Position numbers and translations under genes: made by a program. 17,936 bases of DNA from Candidatus Bathyarchaeota archaeon (GTDB lineage Archaea; Thermoproteota; Bathyarchaeia; 40CM-2-53-6): assembly GCA_005882905.1 (NCBI GenBank), contig VBBG01000037.1, forward strand, positions 4,923 through 22,858, read 5' to 3'. The notes under the pieces were generated by a model. The model was not told the origin of the DNA and did no database searches. It saw nothing but the letters and a program-made list of their open reading frames with translations. Below, piece by piece: positions 1-7,526 of this stretch (positions are counted from its first letter, which is position 1; each line of letters begins with the position of its first letter).

Positions 1-522
1 CTCAAGAGAACTAGGAGTGACGAGTCTGTAGAGATCGTGTACGACGATGCGAACAAGAAGCTCAACATCACTCTGAAGAACAAGATCGTCCGGAAATTCA
101 TCACTCCAACACTAGAACCCTCAACAGAGGAAGTGCCGACTCCAAAGGTCCCATTCAATGCGAGAGTAAAGATCACCGCGGTCAGCCTTAGAGACATCAT
201 CGACGACGCACAATCCATAAGCGACAACGTCAAGCTCGAAGTCAGTCCAGAAAAGTTCACTGTCAGAGCTACTGGCGAACTTAGCAGCGCGATCATCGAA
301 ATGGACAAGGGAAGCGACGCGATACTAGAGCTAGATGCAAAAGAGGCCTGCAGAGCAACATACAATCTGAACTATTTCGGCGAAATCATACGGGCAGGCT
401 CAGGCGCCTCAGAAGTAGCATCCCTAGAGTTCTCGACCAACATGCCAATCAAGGTCGAGTTTGAGATGCCCCAGCAGGGCAGACTCCTGTACTATCTCGC
501 GCCTAGAATCGAGCAAGAATAA
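1..522 (+). CDS. pcn: DNA polymerase sliding clamp PCNA, C-terminal part (5' end outside window)
   Basis: The reading frame is open from base 1 and encodes the last 173 residues of a protein that is usually about 245-250 residues, so roughly the first 75 are missing. PCNA is the ring-shaped clamp that tethers DNA polymerase, ligase and nucleases to DNA. The visible part begins in the first clamp fold (LKRTRSDESVEIVYDD). It continues through the interdomain connecting loop (around TLEPSTEEVPTPKVPF), a full second fold, and the typical C-terminal strand and tail (RLLYYLAPRIEQE). A GTG at 37 is in frame but lies inside the conserved fold, so it is not the start. priL begins 9 bases after the stop, which fits one replication transcription unit. 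Confidence 0.95.
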   Translation, partial: LKRTRSDESVEIVYDDANKKLNITLKNKIVRKFITPTLEPSTEEVPTPKVPFNARVKITAVSLRDIIDDAQSISDNVKLEVSPEKFTVRATGELSSAIIEMDKGSDAILELDAKEACRATYNLNYFGEIIRAGSGASEVASLEFSTNMPIKVEFEMPQQGRLLYYLAPRIEQE

Positions 523-531
523 GACGATGGC

Positions 532-1584
532 ATGCTAACAAGGGCTGACCTGGCAAAGTACCCCTTTCTCGCCGAAGCATCTGATTACGTCAGAGAACTA
601 GGCTTCTCGATCGACGAGATAGCAGCCCCAGAGTTCGGTCCAGTTTTGGACAGGGCAGAAAAGAGGCTGGAAGAAGCGTTGTCCAAAGGCCAGGTATCAA
701 ATGATTCCATCAGCGAGAGCACTGAGATATTATCATTCCCCGTATCGAACCTGATCCTCGGTCTGGTTGGAGAGGAGAGAGCTCGACGAAGATTTGCTCT
801 TGCGGAGGCGAAGAGGGCCTACGAGCTGCTCAGGCAAGAAACTCCCGAGAAGATAGAGCACATTGCATCGAAGACGTTCGGATGGAAACTCAAGAGGCTC
901 GACGTGAGGTTGGTGCGCAGGTTTTACGATTTTGCTGTAAACCTGACCGACTATCTACACAACTCGATCCATCTCAGAGAACCCCGCTGGAGCCTCTCGA
1001 ACAGGGTCATGGACCAGGGTTTCGTATATGTTACCCGCGAAGAGGCAGCCCGTCTTATCGAAGAGGAGGTGAGGGCAAGGATCCTTGAGAGATCAAGTAA
1101 GCCACCAGGCGAGATCCCCCGACAACTAGGATCGAGAGTTGAGCGAGCTAGAGGCTTGGTCATTAAGTGGCTCGGAGTCCCTGCGCATTACGAGCTTCCC
1201 AGCGTTCCCATGCCGGAGGCAATGCCCCCTTGCGTCCGACACCTTATCGATAGTCTAAACGAAGGAAAAAACGTTCAACATATGGGAAGGTTCACCCTCG
1301 CATCTTTCCTACTCAACATTGGAACAGGCGAAGAAGAGATCGTGAAAGCATTCAAGCCGGCCACCGACTTCTCTGAGAGAATGACACGCTACCAGGTAGA
1401 ACATATCGGTGGAAGAAGAGGAGGGCGGACTAAATACACATGCCCGATGTGCACGACGCTCAAGACTCACGGTGTCTGTTACAAGCCAGACGAACTCTGC
1501 GACACCATCCGTAACCCGCTCAGCTATTACAAGAAGAAATCACGAATCCTCACCAACAAGGGTCTGAAACGTGAACCCAGCTGA
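532..1584 (+). CDS. priL: DNA primase large subunit PriL
   Basis: This is the 350-residue regulatory subunit of archaeal/eukaryotic-type primase, which makes RNA primers together with PriS. The C-terminal half has the iron-sulfur domain hallmark: PPC at Cys234, then TCPMCTTLKTHGVC (Cys304, Cys307, Cys316) and DELC (Cys323). By family pattern the four [4Fe-4S] ligands are probably Cys234, 307, 316 and 323, leaving Cys304 as an extra cysteine. The N-terminal half is helical and charged, as expected for the PriS-binding domain. The ATG at 532 lies 9 bases after the pcna stop, and no strong ribosome-binding site is visible. The 3' end overlaps the GTG start of priS by 14 bases, implying co-transcription and probably coupled translation. 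Confidence 0.95.
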   Translation: MLTRADLAKYPFLAEASDYVRELGFSIDEIAAPEFGPVLDRAEKRLEEALSKGQVSNDSISESTEILSFPVSNLILGLVGEERARRRFALAEAKRAYELLRQETPEKIEHIASKTFGWKLKRLDVRLVRRFYDFAVNLTDYLHNSIHLREPRWSLSNRVMDQGFVYVTREEAARLIEEEVRARILERSSKPPGEIPRQLGSRVERARGLVIKWLGVPAHYELPSVPMPEAMPPCVRHLIDSLNEGKNVQHMGRFTLASFLLNIGTGEEEIVKAFKPATDFSERMTRYQVEHIGGRRGGRTKYTCPMCTTLKTHGVCYKPDELCDTIRNPLSYYKKKSRILTNKGLKREPS

Positions 1585-2785
1585 ACAACTAATCCGGCAA
1601 AAATTCCTGCAGTACTATCTCGCGCATAACAAGGGCTTCTACCTGCCTCCCAGCCCCGAGGAGAGAGAATACGGTTTTCTCCTCTTCAAAGAAAAATTCA
1701 TGGTCAGACACAGAGCTTTCAGAGACCCTAGCCTGCTTCTCGCAGCAATCCGCGACCTTGTCCCCGCCCACATCTACTTCTCCACAGCCTACTACCAGCA
1801 GCCAACAGCGCCCATGGACGAAAAGGGATGGAAGAGAGCCGACCTGGTCTTTGACATAGACGCGGACCATCTCGATACTCCATGCAAACCCGAACATGAT
1901 ACTTGGAAATGCAAGAGCTGCGGAATCCTGGGAAAGGGTGGAGCCCCCAAGGTCTGCCCCAAATGCAAGAATGATCGACTGGAAGAACAAACGTGGCTGT
2001 GCGCACAGTGTCTGCAGCATGCTAAAGAGGAGACGTCCAAGCTTCTAGAAATCCTCTATTCAGACTTCGGTGTCGATCCGTCGGACACTCATGTTTTCTT
2101 TTCAGGTCATAGAGGGTATCACGTTCACGTCTATTCCAACGATCTTGGCCTTGTCGGAGAGGAAGAGCGGAGGGAAATAGCAAACTATGTCCTCGGTCAA
2201 GGACTTGAGCCAGAATTGCATGAACTAGAGGAGCTGAAGTCTGGAGGAACCACAGTCATTGAGGGTCCACAGATAGGCCAGCCGGGTTGGCGTGGTAGAA
2301 TGGTCGCTGGAATCTACGATGTCCTCGGCGAAGAGGGAGAACAGGTTGGATTGTCAGCTGCACAGACAAGAACGCTCATGGCACAGGATCGGGACAAGCT
2401 ATTCGGGAGACCCTTCTGGAGTTCGGTTAAAGGGATCGGCCTCACAACTTGGAAGGCGTTATCGTCGAAGGCAGTCGAGAAGAGGTCAGCGAAGATAGAC
2501 AGTGTAGTAACAACCGACGTTCACAGACTTATCAGGTTGCCAGGGACCCTCAATGGCCACACGGGCCTGATGGCAATGAAGGTCCAAAAGGAGAGGTTCG
2601 ACGAGTTCGACCCGTTCAACGAGTCTCTCGCTTTTTACGGAAACATGAAAGTGAGAGTCAAGGATTCGCCGCAATTCGAACTCGGGCATCGACAATTCGG
2701 CCCTTATCAGAATGAAGAAATCGAGTTGCCGTCTTACGCAGCAATGCTACTCCTCTGCAAGCGGAGAGCTGAACCGTTGGGCTGA
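1571..2785 (+). CDS. priS: DNA primase catalytic small subunit PriS
   Basis: This is the 404-residue catalytic subunit of the archaeal/eukaryotic primase, which polymerises primers on single-stranded DNA. The metal-binding pair is in LVFDIDAD (Asp95, Asp97). The SGHRGYHVHV motif (178-187) is the nucleotide-binding signature. A third acidic residue is expected in KIDSVVTTDVHRLIRLPG (Asp310 or Asp316). The family zinc knuckle appears as Cys105/His109 with Cys144/Cys147 (CAQC). It is interrupted by a further CxxC...CxxC ribbon (Cys114, 117, 129, 132) at about 111-142. The GTG at 1571 is preferred because it keeps the normal N-terminus and gives a 14-base overlap with priL. The protein is somewhat longer than short family members, partly because of the inserted ribbon. 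Confidence 0.95.
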   Translation: MNPAEQLIRQKFLQYYLAHNKGFYLPPSPEEREYGFLLFKEKFMVRHRAFRDPSLLLAAIRDLVPAHIYFSTAYYQQPTAPMDEKGWKRADLVFDIDADHLDTPCKPEHDTWKCKSCGILGKGGAPKVCPKCKNDRLEEQTWLCAQCLQHAKEETSKLLEILYSDFGVDPSDTHVFFSGHRGYHVHVYSNDLGLVGEEERREIANYVLGQGLEPELHELEELKSGGTTVIEGPQIGQPGWRGRMVAGIYDVLGEEGEQVGLSAAQTRTLMAQDRDKLFGRPFWSSVKGIGLTTWKALSSKAVEKRSAKIDSVVTTDVHRLIRLPGTLNGHTGLMAMKVQKERFDEFDPFNESLAFYGNMKVRVKDSPQFELGHRQFGPYQNEEIELPSYAAMLLLCKRRAEPLG

Positions 2786-2852
2786 TAGCAACATGTACTG
2801 TCTACAATTTTGCTCGACGGATAAGCAAGAAAACTGCCTTGGACGTAGATAG

Positions 2853-3413
2853 ATGACGACCTACGACGAGCTGCAGGAAGCCTGGAAACGAGAACTACAT
2901 AGTCTCGAACTGCAACTGTTAAGGTCGGGTTTGTTCAAAGATCTGTCATCCTACATCAAGAGGCTCATAGAAGCGCAGAAAAACCTAGATGCAAAGTCTC
3001 TCAAAGCAATTGTATTGGAAGAGGAAATGCTTCGCCTGGAGCAACTGTTAACCCAGTTCTTGGATCGAAGGCTCGACAAGCTCTGGCTACAGACAGGTCT
3101 CGTTCAATCCACCAGCCTAGAATACACGGAGAAGCTGACCCATCAATCAATCTCAGGGATCCTGAGAGACTACGACAAGATGAAACAAGATCTCCTTCAG
3201 GGCCAAGAACCGTCTCATTCAAGGCCAAAGAATGGGGAATTTGTCTTGATACGGTTCGTAAAAGACGTTCCATCGATCATAGGAGTAGACTTGAAGGCAC
3301 ACGGTCCATTTCACAAGGAGGACGTTGCGAAGTTGCCGCAAGAAAACGCTGACAGTCTAGTCAGACAAGGGGCTGCGGTCGAAATAACCGCCTCGAATAG
3401 GGATAATGAATAA
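2853..3413 (+). CDS. GINS complex subunit, Gins51 (Sld5/Psf1-type)
   Basis: A 186-residue protein with the domain order of archaeal Gins51: an N-terminal helical A domain (about 1-115, leucine-rich amphipathic helices) and a C-terminal small B domain (about 129-180). The B domain reads VLIRFVKDVPSIIGVDL followed by GPFHKEDVAKLP and a final strand ending GAAVEI. This matches the conserved pattern in archaeal GINS15/51 proteins. GINS works with MCM and the RecJ/Cdc45-like protein (GAN) as the replicative helicase accessory complex. The gene follows priS after 67 bases, so it could share the primase transcript or have its own promoter in the gap. The assignment rests on the B-domain motif and on context, since the A domain is poorly conserved. 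Confidence 0.85.
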   Translation: MTTYDELQEAWKRELHSLELQLLRSGLFKDLSSYIKRLIEAQKNLDAKSLKAIVLEEEMLRLEQLLTQFLDRRLDKLWLQTGLVQSTSLEYTEKLTHQSISGILRDYDKMKQDLLQGQEPSHSRPKNGEFVLIRFVKDVPSIIGVDLKAHGPFHKEDVAKLPQENADSLVRQGAAVEITASNRDNE

Positions 3414-3458
3414 AAGGCGGCTGGACGCTCTTCGTAGTCTTTCGCCAGTGTTAGAGAG

Positions 3459-3737
3459 TTGAAGTTTCCAAAAGAGGTCAACACCTACTGTCCCAAGTGC
3501 GGACACCATACTGCCCACTCGGTCACGGTCTACAAGGCTGGAAAAGCGCGTACCATGGCCTGGGGAACCCGTAGGCAGGAGAGACGGAAACATGGATACG
3601 GGGGACAGAAATTTCCAGAACTCAAACGCACAGCCAAGACAACAAAGAAATCGCTCTTGCGACTAAAATGCAGAACATGCAATTATACAGTCATGCGTCT
3701 AGGCATTAGGCTGAGAAAATTGGAGGTAGGAGCCTAA
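3459..3737 (+). CDS. rpl44e: 50S ribosomal protein L44e (eL42)
   Basis: A 92-residue, strongly basic ribosomal protein of the large subunit near the E site. It begins MKFPKEVNTYCPKCGHHT, the standard family N-terminus, which fixes the start at the TTG at 3459 since no ATG is available. The zinc-binding cysteines are Cys11/Cys14 and Cys71/Cys74 (CRTC). The conserved HGYGGQ segment lies at 45-50. The stop codon directly abuts the ATG of rps27e with no spacer, a pairing of L44e and S27e that is common in archaea. Length matches the family. Confidence 0.95.
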   Translation: MKFPKEVNTYCPKCGHHTAHSVTVYKAGKARTMAWGTRRQERRKHGYGGQKFPELKRTAKTTKKSLLRLKCRTCNYTVMRLGIRLRKLEVGA

Positions 3738-3929
3738 ATGAGATGGGAACTGATTCCAAAGCCTCGAAGCGTATTCCTCCGAGTCAAATGTTCGAAATGC
3801 GCCAATGAACAGATTGTCTTTGAAAGAACAAGCAGCTACGTCAAATGCACGGTCTGCGACGAGCTCCTGGCTCAGCCCACCGGCGGAAAGGCCACGATTC
3901 GCGCAGAAATATTACAGTCATTGAGCTAG
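3738..3929 (+). CDS. rps27e: 30S ribosomal protein S27e (eS27)
   Basis: A 63-residue zinc-ribbon protein of the small ribosomal subunit. It starts MRWELIPKPRSVFLRVKC, typical of archaeal S27e. The four zinc cysteines are Cys18, Cys21, Cys37 and Cys40, followed by the conserved LAQPTGGKA segment. The ATG immediately follows the rpl44e stop, so the two are almost certainly translated from one message. aIF2-alpha begins 20 bases downstream. Size and cysteine spacing match the family exactly. Confidence 0.95.
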   Translation: MRWELIPKPRSVFLRVKCSKCANEQIVFERTSSYVKCTVCDELLAQPTGGKATIRAEILQSLS

Positions 3930-3948
3930 TAACGTCCAAGGTCCAATC

Positions 3949-4740
3949 ATGTCCACCCAGGCCTCCCAGACAGTTTTCCCTGAGGTAGGAGACCTAGTAG
4001 TCGCGACGGTCACAAGGGTGGAAGACTACGGCGCGTACGTCAAACTCGACGAGTATGCCGGCATCGAGGGTCTAGTCCACATCTCGGAGATTTCAACGAC
4101 TTGGGTAAGGAACATCCGAGATCATGCCCGTGCGGGCCAGAAGCTCGTCCTCAAAGTCCTCAGAGTCAATCCACAACGGAACCAGATAGATCTGTCTCTG
4201 CGACGAGTGACAGGCAGGGAAAAATCGGAGAAGATGCTTGAGTGGAAAAAGGAGAGGAAAGCGGAGGCGATTCTCAAGAGCGCAGCTGAAAAAATGCAGA
4301 AGCCGGAAGAGGATGCTGAGGTCATCAAGAACACTATTCTAGAAAAGTTCGGTGGTCTCTACGAGCCTCTGGAGGAAGCGATTGACGAGGGTCCGGAAGC
4401 GCTAGTCAAAGCGGGGCTCTCCGAGGAATGGGCTCAGGCAATAGCCGAGGTTTCTAAGAGCAAGATTCGGCTCGAGAGATCGAAGGTTCGAGGAACGGTC
4501 TCGGTAAGCTGTCACAAGCCTGGCGGTCTGGAGATCATCCGTCAGACTCTTGTCAGCGCCAAGAAAATACGCCGGCCGCGAGGTAGCGAGATAAAGATCT
4601 ACACGATCGGCTCCCCCAAGTATCGAGTCGAGGTGGAAGCAGGCAGCTTCGAGGCAGCAGAAAAAACATTGAACCTTGTAATGGAGGATATACTCGAATC
4701 CATCAAGAGAGCGGGTGGGGAGGGGCGAAAGATTGGATGA
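3949..4740 (+). CDS. eif2a: Translation initiation factor 2 alpha subunit (aIF2-alpha)
   Basis: A 263-residue protein of the usual family length. aIF2-alpha is part of the heterotrimer that delivers initiator Met-tRNA to the ribosome. Residues about 12-85 form an S1 RNA-binding domain (GDLVVATVTRVEDYGAYV, then GLVHISEIS and the closing strand NQIDLSLRRV). A helical middle domain follows (about 90-175) and then the C-terminal alpha-beta domain that contacts the gamma subunit (about 176-258). The ATG at 3949 places the S1 domain at the expected distance from the N-terminus. The last codons overlap nop10 as ATGA, which suggests translational coupling. Confidence 0.95.
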   Translation: MSTQASQTVFPEVGDLVVATVTRVEDYGAYVKLDEYAGIEGLVHISEISTTWVRNIRDHARAGQKLVLKVLRVNPQRNQIDLSLRRVTGREKSEKMLEWKKERKAEAILKSAAEKMQKPEEDAEVIKNTILEKFGGLYEPLEEAIDEGPEALVKAGLSEEWAQAIAEVSKSKIRLERSKVRGTVSVSCHKPGGLEIIRQTLVSAKKIRRPRGSEIKIYTIGSPKYRVEVEAGSFEAAEKTLNLVMEDILESIKRAGGEGRKIG

Positions 4741-4901
4741 AATGGCTGATGCGAAGGTGCGTGAAGTGTTGGCGATATACTCTCAAGAATCCCTGTCCCT
4801 ATTGTGGCTCGCCGACTAGTATTCCGCATCCTGCAAAGTTTTCCCCAGAAGACAAGTACGCACGTTACCGAATCAAACGTTCTGAAGCCGCGACTGCCTA
4901 G
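4737..4901 (+). CDS. nop10: Ribosome biogenesis protein Nop10
   Basis: A short gene of 54 codons. Nop10 is a small zinc-binding component of H/ACA ribonucleoproteins, which work with Cbf5, L7Ae and Gar1 in RNA-guided pseudouridylation of rRNA. The translation starts MKWLMRRCVKCWRYTL and contains NPCPYCG. The zinc cysteines are Cys8, Cys11, Cys20 and Cys23. The segment PHPAKFSPEDKYARYR is the family signature after the zinc ribbon. The ATG overlaps the aIF2-alpha stop by 4 bases (ATGA). The stop lies 3 bases from the stop of the convergent STT3 gene. The aIF2-alpha/nop10 pairing is well known in archaea, supporting the call despite the small size. Confidence 0.95.
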   Translation: MKWLMRRCVKCWRYTLKNPCPYCGSPTSIPHPAKFSPEDKYARYRIKRSEAATA

Positions 4902-4904
4902 AGG

Positions 4905-5804
4905 CTAGTGCTCGATAAGAGTCTGGTTACCACTCAATACCATATTCAAGTTGAGAGCGGGATCCCCATTCCACCAGCCCCTAACGGTTATCGATCCCAA
5001 CTGATTAGGAGGCGTCCAATCTCGAAATGTGAAAGTGCCCGAAGACGTGATTGTCGCATTTCCGATCAAGGTCCAGCCAGTACTTGTCGTCGCGTATTGG
5101 AGCACTACCGGCTTCACCGTGGTCAGTACAGGGAGTCCGCTCGGATAGGAGAGGCTCCCAGTTATGTTGGTGGTGCCTCCCTGAGGCATGTACGGGTTGC
5201 TGAGAACGGTAGTAAGAGTAGGCGTCTGTGGATAGTTCACTTTGTAGATCAGCACGTAGTTGTTAGACGAGGCAAAGACCCTGCTGAAGAAATACGGACT
5301 GCTGTCTCCTCTGTCGGACGGGTCGCCGTTAGCTCCCTTAAGCTGGTTGTTGATTCCCGTTGGGTAGCTGTCGCGCAGCAGTAATCCTAGTAGAGTGTTG
5401 CTCAAAGGTATCGCTGCCGCCTGACTTGAACCGGGGGGGAAATTGTCAGTTATCACTGTACCATTGTCGGTTTTGCCTCCTATGGTGATGTACCTGTCGT
5501 AGACCGAAGCGCCGGTCTGCGCATTCTCGGTGACCTGTCGATAGGTTACGGTGGCTAGACCTAGCGGCGTGTTTATGACCGTTCCATTTCCTATGCGGAC
5601 CATCCAGTACCATTTGCTGTCATCGCCATAGCCACACACGGGAGGGCTTCCAGCGCCTGACGAGCAGAGACCCGATCCTCCCTGCTGGTAGTTGTAGCTG
5701 ATCCCGTTGCGATAATCTGAATCTGCGTTAGATTTCCTGTTCCATTGTCGGCAAGAGTATGCAGTCCCGTGTTCACCGAAATCCAGTATCCGTAATCCCA
5801 CCAA
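4905..5804 (-). CDS. AglB/STT3 oligosaccharyltransferase, C-terminal frame with Ig-like tail
   Basis: This is the continuation of the STT3 gene in the frame reached by a -1 shift. The nominal GTG at 5804 is an artefact of the overlap, because the region encoding WWDYGYW is read meaningfully only in the other frame. Real similarity begins around 5630 with GYGDDSKWYWMVRIGNG, typical of the soluble STT3 domain after the WWDYG region. The globular part runs to about PYFFSRVFASSNNYVLIYKV (residues 170-189 of this frame). Residues about 194-288 look like an Ig-like beta-sandwich: repeated strands such as KPVVLQYATTSTGWTLIG and GTFTFRDWTP, then ITVRGWWNGD. Such modules occur in archaeal surface proteins. 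The stop lies 3 bases from the nop10 stop. If the frame were restored, the whole protein would be about 810-850 residues. Confidence 0.75.
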   Translation of the reverse strand: MVGLRILDFGEHGTAYSCRQWNRKSNADSDYRNGISYNYQQGGSGLCSSGAGSPPVCGYGDDSKWYWMVRIGNGTVINTPLGLATVTYRQVTENAQTGASVYDRYITIGGKTDNGTVITDNFPPGSSQAAAIPLSNTLLGLLLRDSYPTGINNQLKGANGDPSDRGDSSPYFFSRVFASSNNYVLIYKVNYPQTPTLTTVLSNPYMPQGGTTNITGSLSYPSGLPVLTTVKPVVLQYATTSTGWTLIGNATITSSGTFTFRDWTPPNQLGSITVRGWWNGDPALNLNMVLSGNQTLIEH

Positions 5805-7357
5805 GCGAAGACGACACTTGTGGAAGGTAGGTTGTTATTCATCCAGGTTAGAGCCTGAATCCAGTCGGGATAGTAGCCTCGTACTGGGAGGCTCGCTGAC
5901 GCTATGGTCGTCGGAGTATAGGCTGATTGCACCGCGTTTATGAACGTGGGGACCACTAGGATCAGGATGATTAGGAGTATGCCTAGGCTGAACTCTCGGC
6001 TGACCTTGCTTGTGAATCGCAACTTCCTTCTTGGGAATATGACAGCCTGTTGGATGATGTCCATTGCGGGTTTTCCGAGTTCTACGATGGTGATCGCCGC
6101 GAGCGTCGCTATTGCGGGGGCTAGGATGAGTGTGAGTCTTACGAGGCTGGCGGCGAAATAGAAGCCCGTGACTCCGAAGATGATGAGGAGTACATCGCCG
6201 TCTCGCAATCGTTGAAATGCAAAGAAGAAGCCGAAGACGGCCAGAAGTATGACGCTTCCTATTTCCAAGTAGAGGCTCGCCCATGTCGAAGGTCTATTCT
6301 CCGCGACGGAGGCCACAAGGGGAATACTGTTCCGGATGAATGGGTTTAGTGTCGCAGCGAATTTTCCTCGGAGGCCTGCGGAAATCAGACCAGTGCTGAC
6401 GCCGAGAATCGCCACCGCCGCGACACCAGCCACCGTGAGACCGGCTACTGCCAATCTTCCCCTAGAAGTCGGGGCAAGCCGGGCCAGTTCCATTATCGCG
6501 AGAACTCCCATCACACCCAACAGGGCAATTGTGGTGCTCTCCGTAAGGTAAGTATGTCCTAACAACGGAAGTTCAGTTCCTGTGAATAGGAACAACCCCA
6601 TCGTAATCCCATACGAGAGCATGAGGCGTGGAGAGTATCTCTTCAGAACCACCAATGCCAGGGCGAAAAGTCCCAGCACCTCCGCGGCATATCGGAAACT
6701 TCCCCAGGCGAATGCCATGTAGATCAGGCTCACGCTGGAAAGCATGCTGTAGATGATCGTAGCCTTTAACGACCGATTTGCGTCCACGGCCCTTATGAAA
6801 AACAGAAATGTCATGACCATCGTCGGTATTCCGAACGCTGAGAGTAGGGCGGCCAATAGGCCAGCACTGTTACCCCAAATGTCTCTGGCAAAGAAGTAGA
6901 TGACGAGTACTCCGAAAACGCCCAGAATTACAGGGGCATAGACGGCCGCATCATAGAGACTAACATTGATACCTATTGCCTGGAGAAACATGTAGATGAG
7001 TGTCCCGGTGAAGCTGGTTCCGGGATAGCTCGTCGTGACCGGTGGTCTACCAAAGGGAAACCATGCCTTGAAATCTGTGTAGGCGTACCAGCTCTGCCAG
7101 CCACCAGACGTTATCTGGCGCATGTCGTTGAAGTTGAAATATGGGTCGAACTCGCTGATGTAAGCCCCCCATCGCAGGGGAAGTAGGCGGATAATGGCGG
7201 CAAGTCCAAGGGTCAGGGTTAGGATGGAATAGTGAAGAACTGTGGCACGGGGGATTCCGCCAAGTGTCTTTCTGATAGCTCTGAAACGGGCGGAAATGTT
7301 CTCGCGGCTAAGCCCTCCCCTTATTCCAGTGAGTATGCCTTCAGGCTCAAGAGTCAT
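5591..7357 (-). CDS. aglB: AglB/STT3 oligosaccharyltransferase, N-terminal frame (membrane part), ends by frameshift
   Basis: A 588-codon frame encoding most of an STT3-family oligosaccharyltransferase, the membrane enzyme that transfers lipid-linked glycans to Asn in N-x-S/T sequons of surface proteins. It has many hydrophobic membrane segments. Key motifs visible: EFDPYFNF (first acidic motif, Asp71, external loop 1), SVAEN at 350-354 (TIXE/SVSE-type motif of external loop 5), LVRLTL at 405-410, and WWDYGYW at 519-525 (sequon-binding motif), followed by TLADNGTGNLTQI. The second acidic motif normally found between the early membrane helices (RTSxGFxDxE-like) is absent: LLSAFGIPTMVMTF runs straight across that site. 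After about residue 572 the frame loses family similarity and stops, while the rest of the protein continues in another frame down to 4905. Start: ATG at 7357. Confidence 0.85.
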   Translation of the reverse strand: MTLEPEGILTGIRGGLSRENISARFRAIRKTLGGIPRATVLHYSILTLTLGLAAIIRLLPLRWGAYISEFDPYFNFNDMRQITSGGWQSWYAYTDFKAWFPFGRPPVTTSYPGTSFTGTLIYMFLQAIGINVSLYDAAVYAPVILGVFGVLVIYFFARDIWGNSAGLLAALLSAFGIPTMVMTFLFFIRAVDANRSLKATIIYSMLSSVSLIYMAFAWGSFRYAAEVLGLFALALVVLKRYSPRLMLSYGITMGLFLFTGTELPLLGHTYLTESTTIALLGVMGVLAIMELARLAPTSRGRLAVAGLTVAGVAAVAILGVSTGLISAGLRGKFAATLNPFIRNSIPLVASVAENRPSTWASLYLEIGSVILLAVFGFFFAFQRLRDGDVLLIIFGVTGFYFAASLVRLTLILAPAIATLAAITIVELGKPAMDIIQQAVIFPRRKLRFTSKVSREFSLGILLIILILVVPTFINAVQSAYTPTTIASASLPVRGYYPDWIQALTWMNNNLPSTSVVFAWWDYGYWISVNTGLHTLADNGTGNLTQIQIIATGSATTTSREDRVSARQALEALPCVAMAMTANGTGWSA

Positions 7358-7526
7358 GTTGAAACGCTATTCTCGGTTTTCTTAGAGCGGCGGAGACCGG
7401 GATTGCCAAGGTCTTGTTGTTAATATTCTTGTGGTTCGGAAGTGATATGGCGCGGCACTGACCGACGAGGGGAGACCTCTTCTGTTTATTGTTCTGCCCG
7501 AAATTCGCCTGTGAGGAAAGTGTAGC

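Noticed and set aside
37..39. GTG as the start of the PCNA gene
   Set aside because: The frame is open to base 1 and the upstream codons encode conserved PCNA sequence, so the true start is outside the window.
7510..7522. GAGGAAAGT resembling the RNase P RNA core motif
   Set aside because: No matching paired elements or 3' motif nearby, and it lies next to a coding stretch; a chance match.
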